The notes below the pieces were generated by a model. The model ran no database searches. It saw only the letters and a program-made list of their open reading frames with translations, and was not told the DNA's origin. A DNA stretch of 64,000 nucleotides from NCBI GenBank assembly GCA_944368925.1, contig CALVXG010000008.1, forward strand, positions 34,668 to 98,667, written 5' to 3'. Source of the stretch: an uncultured Clostridia bacterium (lineage in GTDB: Bacteria; Bacillota; Clostridia; Christensenellales; Borkfalkiaceae). How positions within the stretch are numbered: the stretch's first letter is position 1; every line of letters begins with the position of its first letter. Shown piece by piece: positions 45,781 to 55,165 of this stretch. A program made the position numbers and the translations under genes.

Positions 45781-45802
45781 AAGACAAGCGCTTGTCTTTT
45801 TT
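45781..45802 (+). terminator. Short terminator of the locus B regulator gene
   Basis: AAGACAAGCGCTTGTCTT (45781-45798), stem of seven with a GCGC loop, then TTTT. It separates the regulator from the operon, unlike in locus A. Confidence 0.7.
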
Positions 45803-45911
45803 GCGTATGCAAAAAAGAGTTCACCTATCAGAGAGAAAAGATGGAACAGAATCGCATAAGATAAGATTTATCAGCCATTGCCAAAAGCGATGGTAAATTT
45901 TAAGAAAGAAA

Positions 45912-45925
45912 TTGACGCGTGTCAA
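45912..45925. promoter_or_regulatory. Operator OB2, before the locus B transporter operon
   Basis: TTGACGCGTGTCAA, an exact copy of OB1, 60 bases before the first transporter gene. No clear promoter pair was found around it; TTGCCA at 45878-45883 could be a -35 box with a poor -10. Confidence 0.85.
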
Positions 45926-45985
45926 TTTACGGCAAAGCCGGAAAAAGTTGACAGGCAGAAAATATCAGGAAAAAAGGAGTAAATT

Positions 45986-47425
45986 ATGAAGAAGACATTG
46001 GTTGCATTGTTGCTTGCTTTTGCCACGTTTGTATCCGTATTTTCGATGATCGGGTGCAGCAGGAAGGAAACGTTTGAAAATCCGGGCAACGATTATGAAG
46101 CAAACGTTGACATGACGGACGAAGATTATCAGCAGACGGCGACATTGACGGTCGGTGTCACGGCGGATCCGTACGAAACGGAGCTGATCGAGGCGGTAGC
46201 GGAAGGGTTTAAGCTGTTGTTTCCGAACGTGACGATCGAGACGGTGCGCATATCCGGAACGGATTATGTGAGCGAAGTGGACAAGCGTGTGAATGCGGAT
46301 AACGTGCCGGACATAATTTATACGAGCGAGTCGGAAAGTTTCAGTTTTATATCCAGCGAATATTTTCTGAATCTTGCGCCTTACATCGAGGCGGAGACGG
46401 TGAACAATGCGGATTATGAAAAGCAGTTTGTGCCGGAAGCGTGGAAGATGGGGCAAGAAAGTTATGACGGGGACCAGTATTTTATTCCGCGTTCGTCCGA
46501 CCGTGTCGTGACGCATCTGAACACGAAATACACGGATGCGGCGATCGCGTACTGGAACGAAAAGCATCCGAGTGAAGCGTTGCCGACGGATATTATCAAA
46601 AACGGCTGGACGTGGGATGATTTTATGGACGTATGTGCGGCACTGCGCGAGTATTTTGACAGCCAGGGCTGGACGGTTTCGAAGGGGCGTTATCTGGTTG
46701 ACCACACGTTTACGTGGGCGCCGATCATGTTCTCGCTGTTGAAGTCGAACAATGCGACCATTTCGGACGGCAAGAATTTCACGCTGGACAACGAAGGAAC
46801 GATAAAGACGGCGGAGATGATCCGCGAGATGATCGAAAAGGGCTATATCGGACACACGGCCACGGGCGGAGCGAACTATGAGAACGGAAACGGAGCGATG
46901 CTGTTCCATTCGTCCAGCGCGATCGCGAAGTACAAGGGATACATCGGAGAGGATTACGATATCGTGACGTTCCCGATTATCAACGGAGATTTGGGCGTAT
47001 TCGGGTTTGGTGTTCCGGGGTATGGAATTTTTGCGGGTATCGACGAAACCAAGCGCGACCTTGCATGGCAGTTCCTCAACTATATTATTTCTTACGAAGG
47101 GCAGGAATATCTTGCGAAAGCGGGCATGAAGACCCCGTCCGTGCGGGAAGATTTGCAGGATTACAATACGGCCTCGTGGGGCGAAGGGTATCGCGATCTG
47201 AACCTGGAAGCGACGGTCTGGGAGCCTGAGCGAAACTACAGCGAGACGTTTTTCTTAAGCTATCCCGCGTCGAAAAAGCAGATTCTGGTGAACACGATCT
47301 CGTCGTTCATCAACGAAGTCATGACGTATACGGGTACGGAAGTGGGATCTTTGAAACCGGAGTACACGATTGCGAGTTGCATTGAGGAATGCGTGAAGAA
47401 TCTGAACAAGTATATTGCCAAATGA
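45986..47425 (+). CDS. ABC transporter sugar-binding lipoprotein, locus B
   Basis: A 479-residue family-1 solute-binding lipoprotein; lipobox SMIGC at the end of the signal. The mature part opens with LTVGVTADPYETELIEAVAEGFKLLFPNVTIE, the usual first lobe of sugar-binding proteins. YDGDQYFIPRSSDRVVTHLN matches the locus A protein almost word for word, and a second shared block is NGWTWDDFMDVC. The two are clearly paralogues but different enough to bind different sugars. AAAAGGAG lies before the ATG at 45986. It is controlled by operator OB2 upstream. The permeases follow after 9 bases. Confidence 0.93.
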   Translation: MKKTLVALLLAFATFVSVFSMIGCSRKETFENPGNDYEANVDMTDEDYQQTATLTVGVTADPYETELIEAVAEGFKLLFPNVTIETVRISGTDYVSEVDKRVNADNVPDIIYTSESESFSFISSEYFLNLAPYIEAETVNNADYEKQFVPEAWKMGQESYDGDQYFIPRSSDRVVTHLNTKYTDAAIAYWNEKHPSEALPTDIIKNGWTWDDFMDVCAALREYFDSQGWTVSKGRYLVDHTFTWAPIMFSLLKSNNATISDGKNFTLDNEGTIKTAEMIREMIEKGYIGHTATGGANYENGNGAMLFHSSSAIAKYKGYIGEDYDIVTFPIINGDLGVFGFGVPGYGIFAGIDETKRDLAWQFLNYIISYEGQEYLAKAGMKTPSVREDLQDYNTASWGEGYRDLNLEATVWEPERNYSETFFLSYPASKKQILVNTISSFINEVMTYTGTEVGSLKPEYTIASCIEECVKNLNKYIAK

Positions 47426-47434
47426 GGGTGATCT

Positions 47435-48388
47435 ATGCGGATAAAAACGGATAAAGGAGTGTCGGGGGGCGGGAAAGTCAACGCTTTCCTGGCATTTCTG
47501 AAAAAAGAATGGCGGATGAGCTGGGCAGGATGGATGTTTATCTCGCCGCTCGTCATCGGTATTGCGGTTTTCACGGCGTACCCGATGGTGCAGTCTTTGA
47601 TTTACAGCTTTTACAATTATGACGGCGGCCGCCTGTTCGAATTCAACGGCATTGCGAATTTCCGTTATATGTTCGGGCTGGATTTTGAAGAAGTGGCGAA
47701 GGTGTTCGGGAACACGTTTTTGTACGGGATCATCAGTGTGCCGCTGAACCTGTGTCTGTCCTACCTTCTGGCAGTGCTTGTGAATCAAAAAATACACGCA
47801 GTGAAGGCATTCCGTGTGTTTTATTATCTTCCGGTCGTGATTCCGGGCGTGGTATCGGGCGTGATCTGGAGTCAGATCATGGATCCGTCTTCACAGGGCG
47901 TTCTGAACTTGTTTCTCGGGAAATTCGGCATACCGCCGAGCGGATTTTTTGCGACGGCGCCCACGGCGTTGGCGTCCGCGATCGTGATGAATCTTTGGGG
48001 CCTGGGCGGCGGCATGGTGCTGTGGCTGGCGGCGCTGAAAAACATTCCCGCGGGGCTTTACGAAGCCGCGCGCATAGACGGGGCGGGGGTATTCCGCAGG
48101 TTTTTCTTTATCACGGTGCCTCTTTCCACGCCGATGATCTTTTACAATCTGGTGACGGGTATCATCGGGGCGATGCAGACGAACAACACGATGGTCTTTG
48201 CGTCCGACGGCGGGCGCGGGCCGAAAGATTCGCTGTATTTTATAGCGGTAAAAATTTACAACGAAGCGTTCATTGCGAAGGATTTCGGTTATGCGTCGGC
48301 GCTCGCCTGGGTTCTGTTCATTGTGATTGCGGTTCTCACGGCGGTCACGTTCCTGACAAGCAAGTGGGTTTATACGGGGGACGAATAA
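47435..48388 (+). CDS. Sugar ABC transporter permease, MalF-like, locus B
   Basis: A 317-residue permease with six membrane helices. The first is GWMFISPLVIGIAVFTAYPMV; the EAA loop reads EAARIDGAGVFRRFFFITVPL near residue 213, and the end is TSKWVYTGDE. The ATG at 47435 is preceded by GAGGGTGATCT. It lies 9 bases after the binding-protein stop and 1 base before the second permease, so all three are translated as a unit. Counterpart of the permease at 22925 in locus A. The ATPase is missing from the cluster. Confidence 0.94.
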   Translation: MRIKTDKGVSGGGKVNAFLAFLKKEWRMSWAGWMFISPLVIGIAVFTAYPMVQSLIYSFYNYDGGRLFEFNGIANFRYMFGLDFEEVAKVFGNTFLYGIISVPLNLCLSYLLAVLVNQKIHAVKAFRVFYYLPVVIPGVVSGVIWSQIMDPSSQGVLNLFLGKFGIPPSGFFATAPTALASAIVMNLWGLGGGMVLWLAALKNIPAGLYEAARIDGAGVFRRFFFITVPLSTPMIFYNLVTGIIGAMQTNNTMVFASDGGRGPKDSLYFIAVKIYNEAFIAKDFGYASALAWVLFIVIAVLTAVTFLTSKWVYTGDE

Positions 48389-48389
48389 G

Positions 48390-49259
48390 ATGCGGGCAAT
48401 GGATAAAAACAAGGCGCAGAAAGTGCGCCGTGCGGTCGGTCTGACGCTGATGTATCTGTTTATGACGCTTCTTGCCGTCATTCTGCTTTTCCCGTACATG
48501 TTTATGCTGTTGCGGAGTCTGATGCTGGACAGCCAGGTAATGCTGTACCCCGTGGAGCTGTGGCCGGAGCCTTTCAGTTTCACGGCATACGTGACGCTGT
48601 TTACGGCGAACAATTATTTCGGGTATTTCCTGCAAACGGCAAAGGTGGTTGTTTTCAACCTGATCGCGATTCCGCTTTCGGCGTCGTTTGTGGCATACGG
48701 GTTTTCGAAATACCGTTTCCGCGGCAAGCGGTTCTTCTTTTCGCTGATGATGGCGACCATGATGCTTCCAGGTGTAGTGGTGCAGATCCCGCTGTATGTT
48801 TTGTTTAACGATTTCGGCTGGCTGGATTCGCTGCTTCCGCTCACCATACCGAACCTGTTCGGCGGCGGTGCGATCTATGTTTTTCTGATCCGTCAGTATA
48901 TGATCGGAATTCCCAAAGAGTTGGAAGAGGCGGCGAAGATCGACGGGGCAAACCCGTTGGTGCGGTATTTCAGCATTACGCTGCCGCTGTGCATGCCTGT
49001 GCTCACGTTTATCATGGTCACGGTGTTTAATGCGAACTGGAGCGATTTCTATACGCCGCTGCTGTATTTAAGCAAGGAAGGCACGGAAACGCTGGCCTAT
49101 GCGATCTTCAAAGATTCGCTCTACAAGTTCGTCACGCCGGACAAGGCAAATCTGAAGATGGCGGCGGGGGTATTCATGTCGGTCTTCCCCGCGGTGCTGT
49201 TCCTGGTATTCCAGAAACAGCTGATCGAGGGCATTTCGACTTCCGCGCTGAAGGGGTAA
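48390..49259 (+). CDS. Sugar ABC transporter permease, MalG-like, locus B
   Basis: A 289-residue permease. It begins with a short cytoplasmic segment, then LFMTLLAVILLFPYMFMLLRSLM. The EAA loop is EEAAKIDGANPLVRYFSITLPLCM near residue 180, and the C terminus KQLIEGISTSALKG is that of the family. The ATG at 48390 is one base after the stop of the partner permease. An internal ATG nine bases later (residue 4) is equally possible; the ribosome site is a G-run within the end of the previous gene. Counterpart of the permease at 23884. Confidence 0.94.
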   Translation: MRAMDKNKAQKVRRAVGLTLMYLFMTLLAVILLFPYMFMLLRSLMLDSQVMLYPVELWPEPFSFTAYVTLFTANNYFGYFLQTAKVVVFNLIAIPLSASFVAYGFSKYRFRGKRFFFSLMMATMMLPGVVVQIPLYVLFNDFGWLDSLLPLTIPNLFGGGAIYVFLIRQYMIGIPKELEEAAKIDGANPLVRYFSITLPLCMPVLTFIMVTVFNANWSDFYTPLLYLSKEGTETLAYAIFKDSLYKFVTPDKANLKMAAGVFMSVFPAVLFLVFQKQLIEGISTSALKG

Positions 49260-49263
49260 AAGC

Positions 49264-50979
49264 ATGAAAAAGATCATCAAAAAAATCGCGGCGTTTGCGG
49301 CCTGCGGGGCGATGCTCCTCTCGGCCGCGGCGTGCACGAGGCGAGAAGAGGAGCAGGTACCTGTTCCGGAAATGTCGCAAACTGCGTTTACGGTGGCGAG
49401 TACGGCGTCTGTGGACGTGTACGGCAGAACCGCGTATGCAAGTTTTGAAAGAGAGGAAAACAGGGACGTCGGCTTGTTCTATTTTCTGTGGCTGGGAGCG
49501 CACGGAAACAAAGTGTACGATATTTCCGATCTGTTGGAGAACAATCCCGACGCATTGTGGGATCCGGCGGGAACGGCGGAGAGTCCGACGGGGGCGTATC
49601 ATTTTTGGGGTGAGCCGCTGTATGGGTATTACCGTTCGGACGATCCGTGGGTCATCACGCGTCACGTAGAGCTTTTTACGATGGCGGGCATCGATTTTCT
49701 GGGGTTTGACGTGACCAATGCGGTCACGTACGACAATGTCGTCATCGAGATGCTGGAAATTTTGGACAAATACCAAAAGCAGGGCTGGGACGTGCCGAAG
49801 GTCATGTTTATCACCAACAGCGGGTCGAAGGACGTGATCAATTCCCTGTACGAAAAGTATTACAAGGAAGGGGCGGAGTACTATTATCCCGACCTTTGGT
49901 ATGCGCCCGAAGGAAAACCGATGATTTGCGGAAATCCCCGTAATTTTTCGTCGGACAGCGAGATCGGCAGTTTTTTTGATATACGAAAGACGGACTGGCC
50001 GAACGATCCGCTGCATGACGAAGAGAATTTCCCCTGGATGGACTGGACGTATCCGCAGCGGAATTTCAACGGGATCGTGAGCGTATCGGTGGCGCAGCAT
50101 ACGACCAGCCGCATGAGCCTGCAGGAGAGCAACTGGGGCAGGGGGTATGATCAGACGAAATTTGTCAACGACAGCGCGCGTGCGGACGAAGGGATCAATT
50201 TCGAGTCGCAATGGGACACGGTGTTCAATGACCTTGCGCAGGACGAGACGTCCGTGCACACGGTGTTCATGACGGGCTGGAACGAGTGGATCGCCATCAA
50301 ATTTGCACAGCCGGACGTATATTTTGTGGATACGTTCAACAAGGAGTACTCGCGCGATCTGGAAATGATGAAGGGCGGGTACGGCGATAATTTTTACCTG
50401 CAGATGTTTCGCAACGTAAAGGAATACAAATACGGTCAGGCGAAAAACTATGTGTATGCCGAAGGAACGGAAGGGGACTGGTCGAAAGCCGTTACCTATC
50501 TTGATTTCGAAGGCGACGCAATGGAACGCAATTTTGCGGGATATGATTCGTCCGTCACTTATACGGATAAGACGAACCGCAACGATATCGTAAAGACGGA
50601 AGTGATGCAGGACGAAGGAAATTATTATTTCAGAATAACAGCGGCTTCCGATATTACAGAATACGGGCAGGGCGATACGGATTGGATGAATATCTGGATT
50701 GCGACGTCGGCGGACGGCGGTTACGGATATGTGATCAACCGCGAGTACGGGAAGGTCAGCAAAGTAAGCGGAACGGGGTACGAAGCGGCAGGGAGTGCCG
50801 AAGTGACCGTTTCGGGAAAGGTGATGACGGTAAAAGTATCCAAGAAAGCGTTGGGAAGTCCGAAGGCGATCCGATTGCGTGTTTCGGACAATGTGGACGC
50901 TTCCGATCCCATGAATTTTTACATTCAGGGAGACAGCGCGCCCATCGGAGCGCTGGGGTATACGTACGGTAATTTCTGA
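49264..50979 (+). CDS. GH99-like secreted lipoprotein 1, locus B
   Basis: A 571-residue lipoprotein with lipobox SAAAC. The barrel is shorter than in its neighbours but has the same landmarks: VGLFYFLWLGAHG, YHFWGEPLYGYYRSDDPWVITRH, AGIDFLGFDVTN, GWDVPKVMFITNSGS, and TGWNEWIAIK at residues 337-346. As in the other two copies, the second Glu of the NEWxEG motif is Ala. The C-terminal 170 residues form a beta-rich domain like a CBM9/DOMON module, with strands around GYDSSVTYTDKTNRND. The gene begins 5 bases after the permease stop, with AAGGGGTAAAAGC before the ATG. It is probably a surface glycan-degrading or glycan-binding protein working with the transporter just upstream. Confidence 0.7.
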   Translation: MKKIIKKIAAFAACGAMLLSAAACTRREEEQVPVPEMSQTAFTVASTASVDVYGRTAYASFEREENRDVGLFYFLWLGAHGNKVYDISDLLENNPDALWDPAGTAESPTGAYHFWGEPLYGYYRSDDPWVITRHVELFTMAGIDFLGFDVTNAVTYDNVVIEMLEILDKYQKQGWDVPKVMFITNSGSKDVINSLYEKYYKEGAEYYYPDLWYAPEGKPMICGNPRNFSSDSEIGSFFDIRKTDWPNDPLHDEENFPWMDWTYPQRNFNGIVSVSVAQHTTSRMSLQESNWGRGYDQTKFVNDSARADEGINFESQWDTVFNDLAQDETSVHTVFMTGWNEWIAIKFAQPDVYFVDTFNKEYSRDLEMMKGGYGDNFYLQMFRNVKEYKYGQAKNYVYAEGTEGDWSKAVTYLDFEGDAMERNFAGYDSSVTYTDKTNRNDIVKTEVMQDEGNYYFRITAASDITEYGQGDTDWMNIWIATSADGGYGYVINREYGKVSKVSGTGYEAAGSAEVTVSGKVMTVKVSKKALGSPKAIRLRVSDNVDASDPMNFYIQGDSAPIGALGYTYGNF

Positions 50980-50996
50980 TGCAGGAGGGAAAGATT

Positions 50997-52997
50997 TTGA
51001 AGAAAGCAGTTTCTTTGTTGATGAGCATTTTATTTTTGATTTCTTCCGTATTTTTCGTCGGTTGCGGCGGGGAAACGGAGAAAGAACCGACAAAAGATCC
51101 GGAGCAAGGATCCCAGGGAGAAAGCGATATGACGATAGACAAGGGCGATGCAGGCAATCCCACGTACACGTTTGTGACGGACGGCGAGCTGGCGGTATCC
51201 ACGGTATCCCGTCAGGATACGATCAACAAGTTGCAGGCGACGGACGATTACGGCAGAAGTTTCGGATACATGGACGGCTACAAGACGGACAAAGACAGGT
51301 ACGTAGGGCTGTTTTACTTTACGTGGCTGGGCTGGCACGGCACGCAGATGCAGGGTGTTTACGATATTACCAAGCTGATCGATGAAAATCCGGACGCGCT
51401 TTGGGATACGGAAGGGAACGAAGAGAGTCCGCTCGGGCAGTATCATTATTGGGGCGAGCCGCTGTACGGGTATTACAACAGCAAGGATCCTTGGGTGATC
51501 CGCCGTCAGATGGAACTGTTTACTTTGTCTGGCATTGATTTTATTGCCTTTGACTGCACGAACGGGTACGATTATATCGACGTTGTTTCCGTGATCCTGC
51601 CTATTATGCAGGAGATGTACGACGAAGGCTGGGATGTTCCCAAATTTATGTTTTACCTGAATACGAGTTCCAAAAAGGTGCTGAATGATCTGTATTACGG
51701 GCGCGTGACATCTTCGGACAACGTATTGGAAAAAGAGGGGATTTATAAAAACGGTTATTATAAAGATCTCTGGTTTGCCCCCGAAGGGAAACCGAAGATA
51801 GCGGCGATCACCGATCCGGACAGCACGAACGGCGAAATCGGGGATCCGAAAGATCATATTGTGACCGATCCCGTTCTTTTGAACTTCTTTGATTTCTGGG
51901 AATCGTTGTGGCCGAACAAGGAGCAGTACGAAAACGGATTGCCTTGGATGGATTGGACAAAACCGCAGACTATTTACACAGATACAGTGAACGTATCGGT
52001 TGCGCAGCATAACAAACTGCCTTTCTCTGACGCGCTTCTTTCGGCGGAACTGGCCGATGAGATGTGGGGCAGAGGATATACGCTTGCGAACGGGCCGGAT
52101 CATTCGGACGACGCCATCGACGCAGGGCTGAACTTTGAAGAAATGTGGCAGAACGCCATAAAGTACGACGTGAAATACACGTTTGTGACGGGCTGGAACG
52201 AATGGGTGGCGATCAAGAGCGCTGCCGCGCTGGGCAACAACCAGGAATATGCGGAATGCCGCGGCAAACGCGTATACTTTGTGGATACGGTCAACCGTGA
52301 ATATTCGCGCGACATCGAGATGATGAAGGGCGGGTACGGCGACACGACATTTTTGCAGCTGATGCGCAACACGCGCACGCTCAAAGGAGCGGCAGGCGAG
52401 CTTGCGGCGAGTGCCAAGACGAGCATGGATATCAAAAAGGGCATGACGCAGTGGTCGCAGGTTGCGGACGTGTATTACGACGTTACGGGAGAAGGAAACC
52501 GTGATTACCGCGGGTTCACGCAGGATCTGCAATACACGGACGACAGTCTGAAAAACGACATTTCCGAGATCCGTGTGGCGCACGACGATGAAAATATTTA
52601 TGTGCTTGTCGTGTGCAAAGAGGATATCGTGCCGAATGTCGAGTCGAACAACTGGATGAATCTTCTCATCGACGTGGAAGGGCAGGACAACGACGCGTTC
52701 TGCGGTTATGATTACATTGTCAACCGCCAGTCCTCTTACACGGGCGATTGCAGCGTGGAGCAGTACGTAAAAGAGGGCGGAAAGATCGCTTACAACGGTA
52801 AGGGTGTCGCGAAGTTTACGTTAAACGGCAAATATATGCAGTTCAGCATTCCCAAATCCGCGCTCGGCATAACGGACGGATTCACGATCAACTTTAAAGT
52901 GGCCGACAATGTCACCGAACCCGAAAACATTCAGAGCTATTATATTTCGGGCGACGTCGCACCTGTCGGAAGGATCAATTATATATTCAAAGGTTAA
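50997..52997 (+). CDS. GH99-like secreted lipoprotein 2, locus B
   Basis: About 666 residues; lipoprotein signal with lipobox FFVGC. Domain order is the same as in the other two: barrel, then a beta-rich CBM9/DOMON-like domain over the last 200 residues. Barrel motifs are VGLFYFTWLGWHG, YHYWGEPLYGYYNSKDPW, SGIDFIAFDCTN, GYYKDLWFAPEGKPKIAAI, TGWNEWVAIK (398-407). It is closer to the locus A protein at 24764 than to its direct neighbour, for example both contain VNVSVAQHNKLPFSDALLS. The start is TTG at 50997, with AGGAGGG 8 bases before it; an ATG at 50979 overlaps the previous stop but has no site. The locus A homologue also starts with TTG. Duplicated partner genes suggest two linked substrates or steps. 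Confidence 0.7.
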   Translation: MKKAVSLLMSILFLISSVFFVGCGGETEKEPTKDPEQGSQGESDMTIDKGDAGNPTYTFVTDGELAVSTVSRQDTINKLQATDDYGRSFGYMDGYKTDKDRYVGLFYFTWLGWHGTQMQGVYDITKLIDENPDALWDTEGNEESPLGQYHYWGEPLYGYYNSKDPWVIRRQMELFTLSGIDFIAFDCTNGYDYIDVVSVILPIMQEMYDEGWDVPKFMFYLNTSSKKVLNDLYYGRVTSSDNVLEKEGIYKNGYYKDLWFAPEGKPKIAAITDPDSTNGEIGDPKDHIVTDPVLLNFFDFWESLWPNKEQYENGLPWMDWTKPQTIYTDTVNVSVAQHNKLPFSDALLSAELADEMWGRGYTLANGPDHSDDAIDAGLNFEEMWQNAIKYDVKYTFVTGWNEWVAIKSAAALGNNQEYAECRGKRVYFVDTVNREYSRDIEMMKGGYGDTTFLQLMRNTRTLKGAAGELAASAKTSMDIKKGMTQWSQVADVYYDVTGEGNRDYRGFTQDLQYTDDSLKNDISEIRVAHDDENIYVLVVCKEDIVPNVESNNWMNLLIDVEGQDNDAFCGYDYIVNRQSSYTGDCSVEQYVKEGGKIAYNGKGVAKFTLNGKYMQFSIPKSALGITDGFTINFKVADNVTEPENIQSYYISGDVAPVGRINYIFKG

Positions 52998-53008
52998 GGA
53001 GATAAGAG

Positions 53009-55126
53009 ATGAAGAAAAGATTTGTCTGGATCATCGCATTCGTGCTGCTTTTTGCCCTGAGCGTCTCGGCGGGGGCGGTCTTTGCGGCGGAGAGCACGAC
53101 GATGTGGGAAACGTCGTCCGCGGGTGCGTCGGTGACGGGAAACGAAACCGTTTCCAACGTCACGGGCGAAGCGGGAACGGCGATCGTGCTGAATCAGAAA
53201 GAGAAAGTCAACTTTAACGAAGGTGCATACGTCGAGTTTATCATCGTCAAAGCGACGGACACGACCATCTCTGCGGATGCGCGTCAAAACGGCGACAACT
53301 ACATCCGTTTCACGGCGGTGAACGCGCAGGGCGTGGGCGTCGAGCTGGTGATTTATGCGCGGTACTCTTCCGTTTCCACGATGGTGAACAAGATGGACGT
53401 GGACGTGTTCTATCTGGATCCTGCCGTCGAAGCGGGCGAAGACGCGGTGGCAGGGAAGAAATATCTGGAGACGTTCGAAACGTACCAGCGCATCGAAGAT
53501 ACCCGTCATTGCATCGATATTCACAAAGAGAACGATATGTGGTTCTTTGCGTTCGACGGACTGACGGCGATCCCCGTACCTGCACTCAACGCGATGGATC
53601 TTTCCGAAGCGTCGCTGACGTTTGAATATTTTTCGAAAACGAACACGCCTTCTTTCAAACTGTACACGGCGAAAGCGGGCATCAAAAAGCATTACATTGA
53701 AAACAATCTTCTGCAATTCGGTTCCGACCAGATCGAGCAGCTTGCGGACGATACGGTGCGTTACAAGATCGCAGACCAGCGTGCGGCGGAGTATGCGGGA
53801 CAGCAAATTCGTTACAGGGAGCATCTGATCAGTGCGACGGCTTACGACGTGCGTCAGCCCATCACGATCGAATACAGCTATGACGTATCCAATGCTTCTG
53901 CCGTATGGTATGCGGTGGGGTTGGGGCGTCCCGACGTGCTGGATTCCATCAACCGTCTTAAATACGACGTATTCGGCGAAGACAAGACCGAAGTAGTGGA
54001 AGATTACAGCGACAGTATTGCCGTCAAAAACGACGGGATCATGTTCCAGACGGGTACGGGCATGGCGCAGCCGACCGAACCTTCGCAGAACAACCGACTG
54101 GAAAGCTATACCACGAATTCTGCATCCAAGCCGTACGAGGGCAGGGAAAACATGGACCGTATCACCTTTATCGTAAAGGAGAACGGCACGGATATGTATC
54201 ACAACGGCAAACTGATTTTTTCCGATCTTGTGACAAAACTTTCCGATTTCGAATCCAACGGTTATAAGGCATATCCTTATTTCCATTTCTTTGAAGACGT
54301 GGCGAGCACTTCGAAGGGAAACACGATCGTCGTAAACGGTTTCAATGTTCCCGAACTTACCGAGGAAGATGCCGAGTATAAAGTGGTGGGCAATTCGAAC
54401 CAAGATCTGACGGTCGGGCTGAAAAATCCGGGCACGGGAGCGATCACGATGCTGGCGCCCGATGCGGAAGGTGTTTTGCAGGAAATGGATGCGTCTTTGT
54501 ACAGCTACGACGCAGCGACGGAAACGTTGACGGTGAAATATTCCTGGTTTGAAGGCAAGGCGTACGAAATTTATAAACTGTATGCGAGCAACGGCGACGG
54601 AAGTGCCGAAATCGTGGTGCGTTTCTCCGATCCGGATCTTGCGACTTTGCCTCCTACGGTAGAGAAGGAAAGTTATTTCTGGAAGACGGGCAGCGGAACG
54701 GAAGACCTTGTGGTCAAAGTGGATATCCACAACGGGATCTGGAAATCTTTCTCGGGTGCGGGCATCATGACCAACAACTACAAGGCAGAACTTGAAGCGG
54801 ATGGCAGCACGGTGTATGTGATCACGATCAGCAAGGATTTCCTGAACAACAAAAAGGCGGGGACGTACACCTTTACGGTGCGCACAACGGACGTGGAAGA
54901 GGGAAGTTATTCCTGCCAGTTCAAGGTCACGGTAGGCGAATCGGAGACGGAAGGGGATACGCAGCCCGGCGGTGATACGGAAAAGCCCGGCCCGTCCGGC
55001 GATACGGACGGCGGTGAAACGCAAAAGAGCGGATGTTCTTCCGCGATCGGCGTCGGGTCGATCGTTGCGGCGGCGCTTGTTCTCGGTGCGGCGGCGGTTT
55101 TGCTGCTGCGTAAAAAAGTTCGTTAA
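53009..55126 (+). CDS. Surface protein with X2-like modules and Gly-Cys C-terminal anchor, locus B
   Basis: A 705-residue exported protein with signal peptide (1-27). Two beta-rich regions come first (VNFNEGAYVEFIIVKATD; later ITFIVKENGTDMYHNGKLIFSD), then two Ig-like modules of X2 type. The second includes SGTEDLVVKVDIHNGIW and ITISKDFLNNKKAGTYTFTV, matching the locus A protein at 26752 down to SKDFLNN. The end is KSGCSSAIGVGSI, a hydrophobic helix, then RKKVR. A Pro/Gly-rich linker (PGGDTEKPGPSGDTDGGE) separates the last module from the tail, as in cell-wall proteins. AAGGAG before the ATG at 53009, 11 bases after the GH99-like gene. Proposed role: displaying or gripping the glycan at the surface. 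Confidence 0.72.
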   Translation: MKKRFVWIIAFVLLFALSVSAGAVFAAESTTMWETSSAGASVTGNETVSNVTGEAGTAIVLNQKEKVNFNEGAYVEFIIVKATDTTISADARQNGDNYIRFTAVNAQGVGVELVIYARYSSVSTMVNKMDVDVFYLDPAVEAGEDAVAGKKYLETFETYQRIEDTRHCIDIHKENDMWFFAFDGLTAIPVPALNAMDLSEASLTFEYFSKTNTPSFKLYTAKAGIKKHYIENNLLQFGSDQIEQLADDTVRYKIADQRAAEYAGQQIRYREHLISATAYDVRQPITIEYSYDVSNASAVWYAVGLGRPDVLDSINRLKYDVFGEDKTEVVEDYSDSIAVKNDGIMFQTGTGMAQPTEPSQNNRLESYTTNSASKPYEGRENMDRITFIVKENGTDMYHNGKLIFSDLVTKLSDFESNGYKAYPYFHFFEDVASTSKGNTIVVNGFNVPELTEEDAEYKVVGNSNQDLTVGLKNPGTGAITMLAPDAEGVLQEMDASLYSYDAATETLTVKYSWFEGKAYEIYKLYASNGDGSAEIVVRFSDPDLATLPPTVEKESYFWKTGSGTEDLVVKVDIHNGIWKSFSGAGIMTNNYKAELEADGSTVYVITISKDFLNNKKAGTYTFTVRTTDVEEGSYSCQFKVTVGESETEGDTQPGGDTEKPGPSGDTDGGETQKSGCSSAIGVGSIVAAALVLGAAAVLLLRKKVR

Positions 55127-55165
55127 AATGGGGGGGACGTACCCCGAAAATATAGGAGGAAATGT

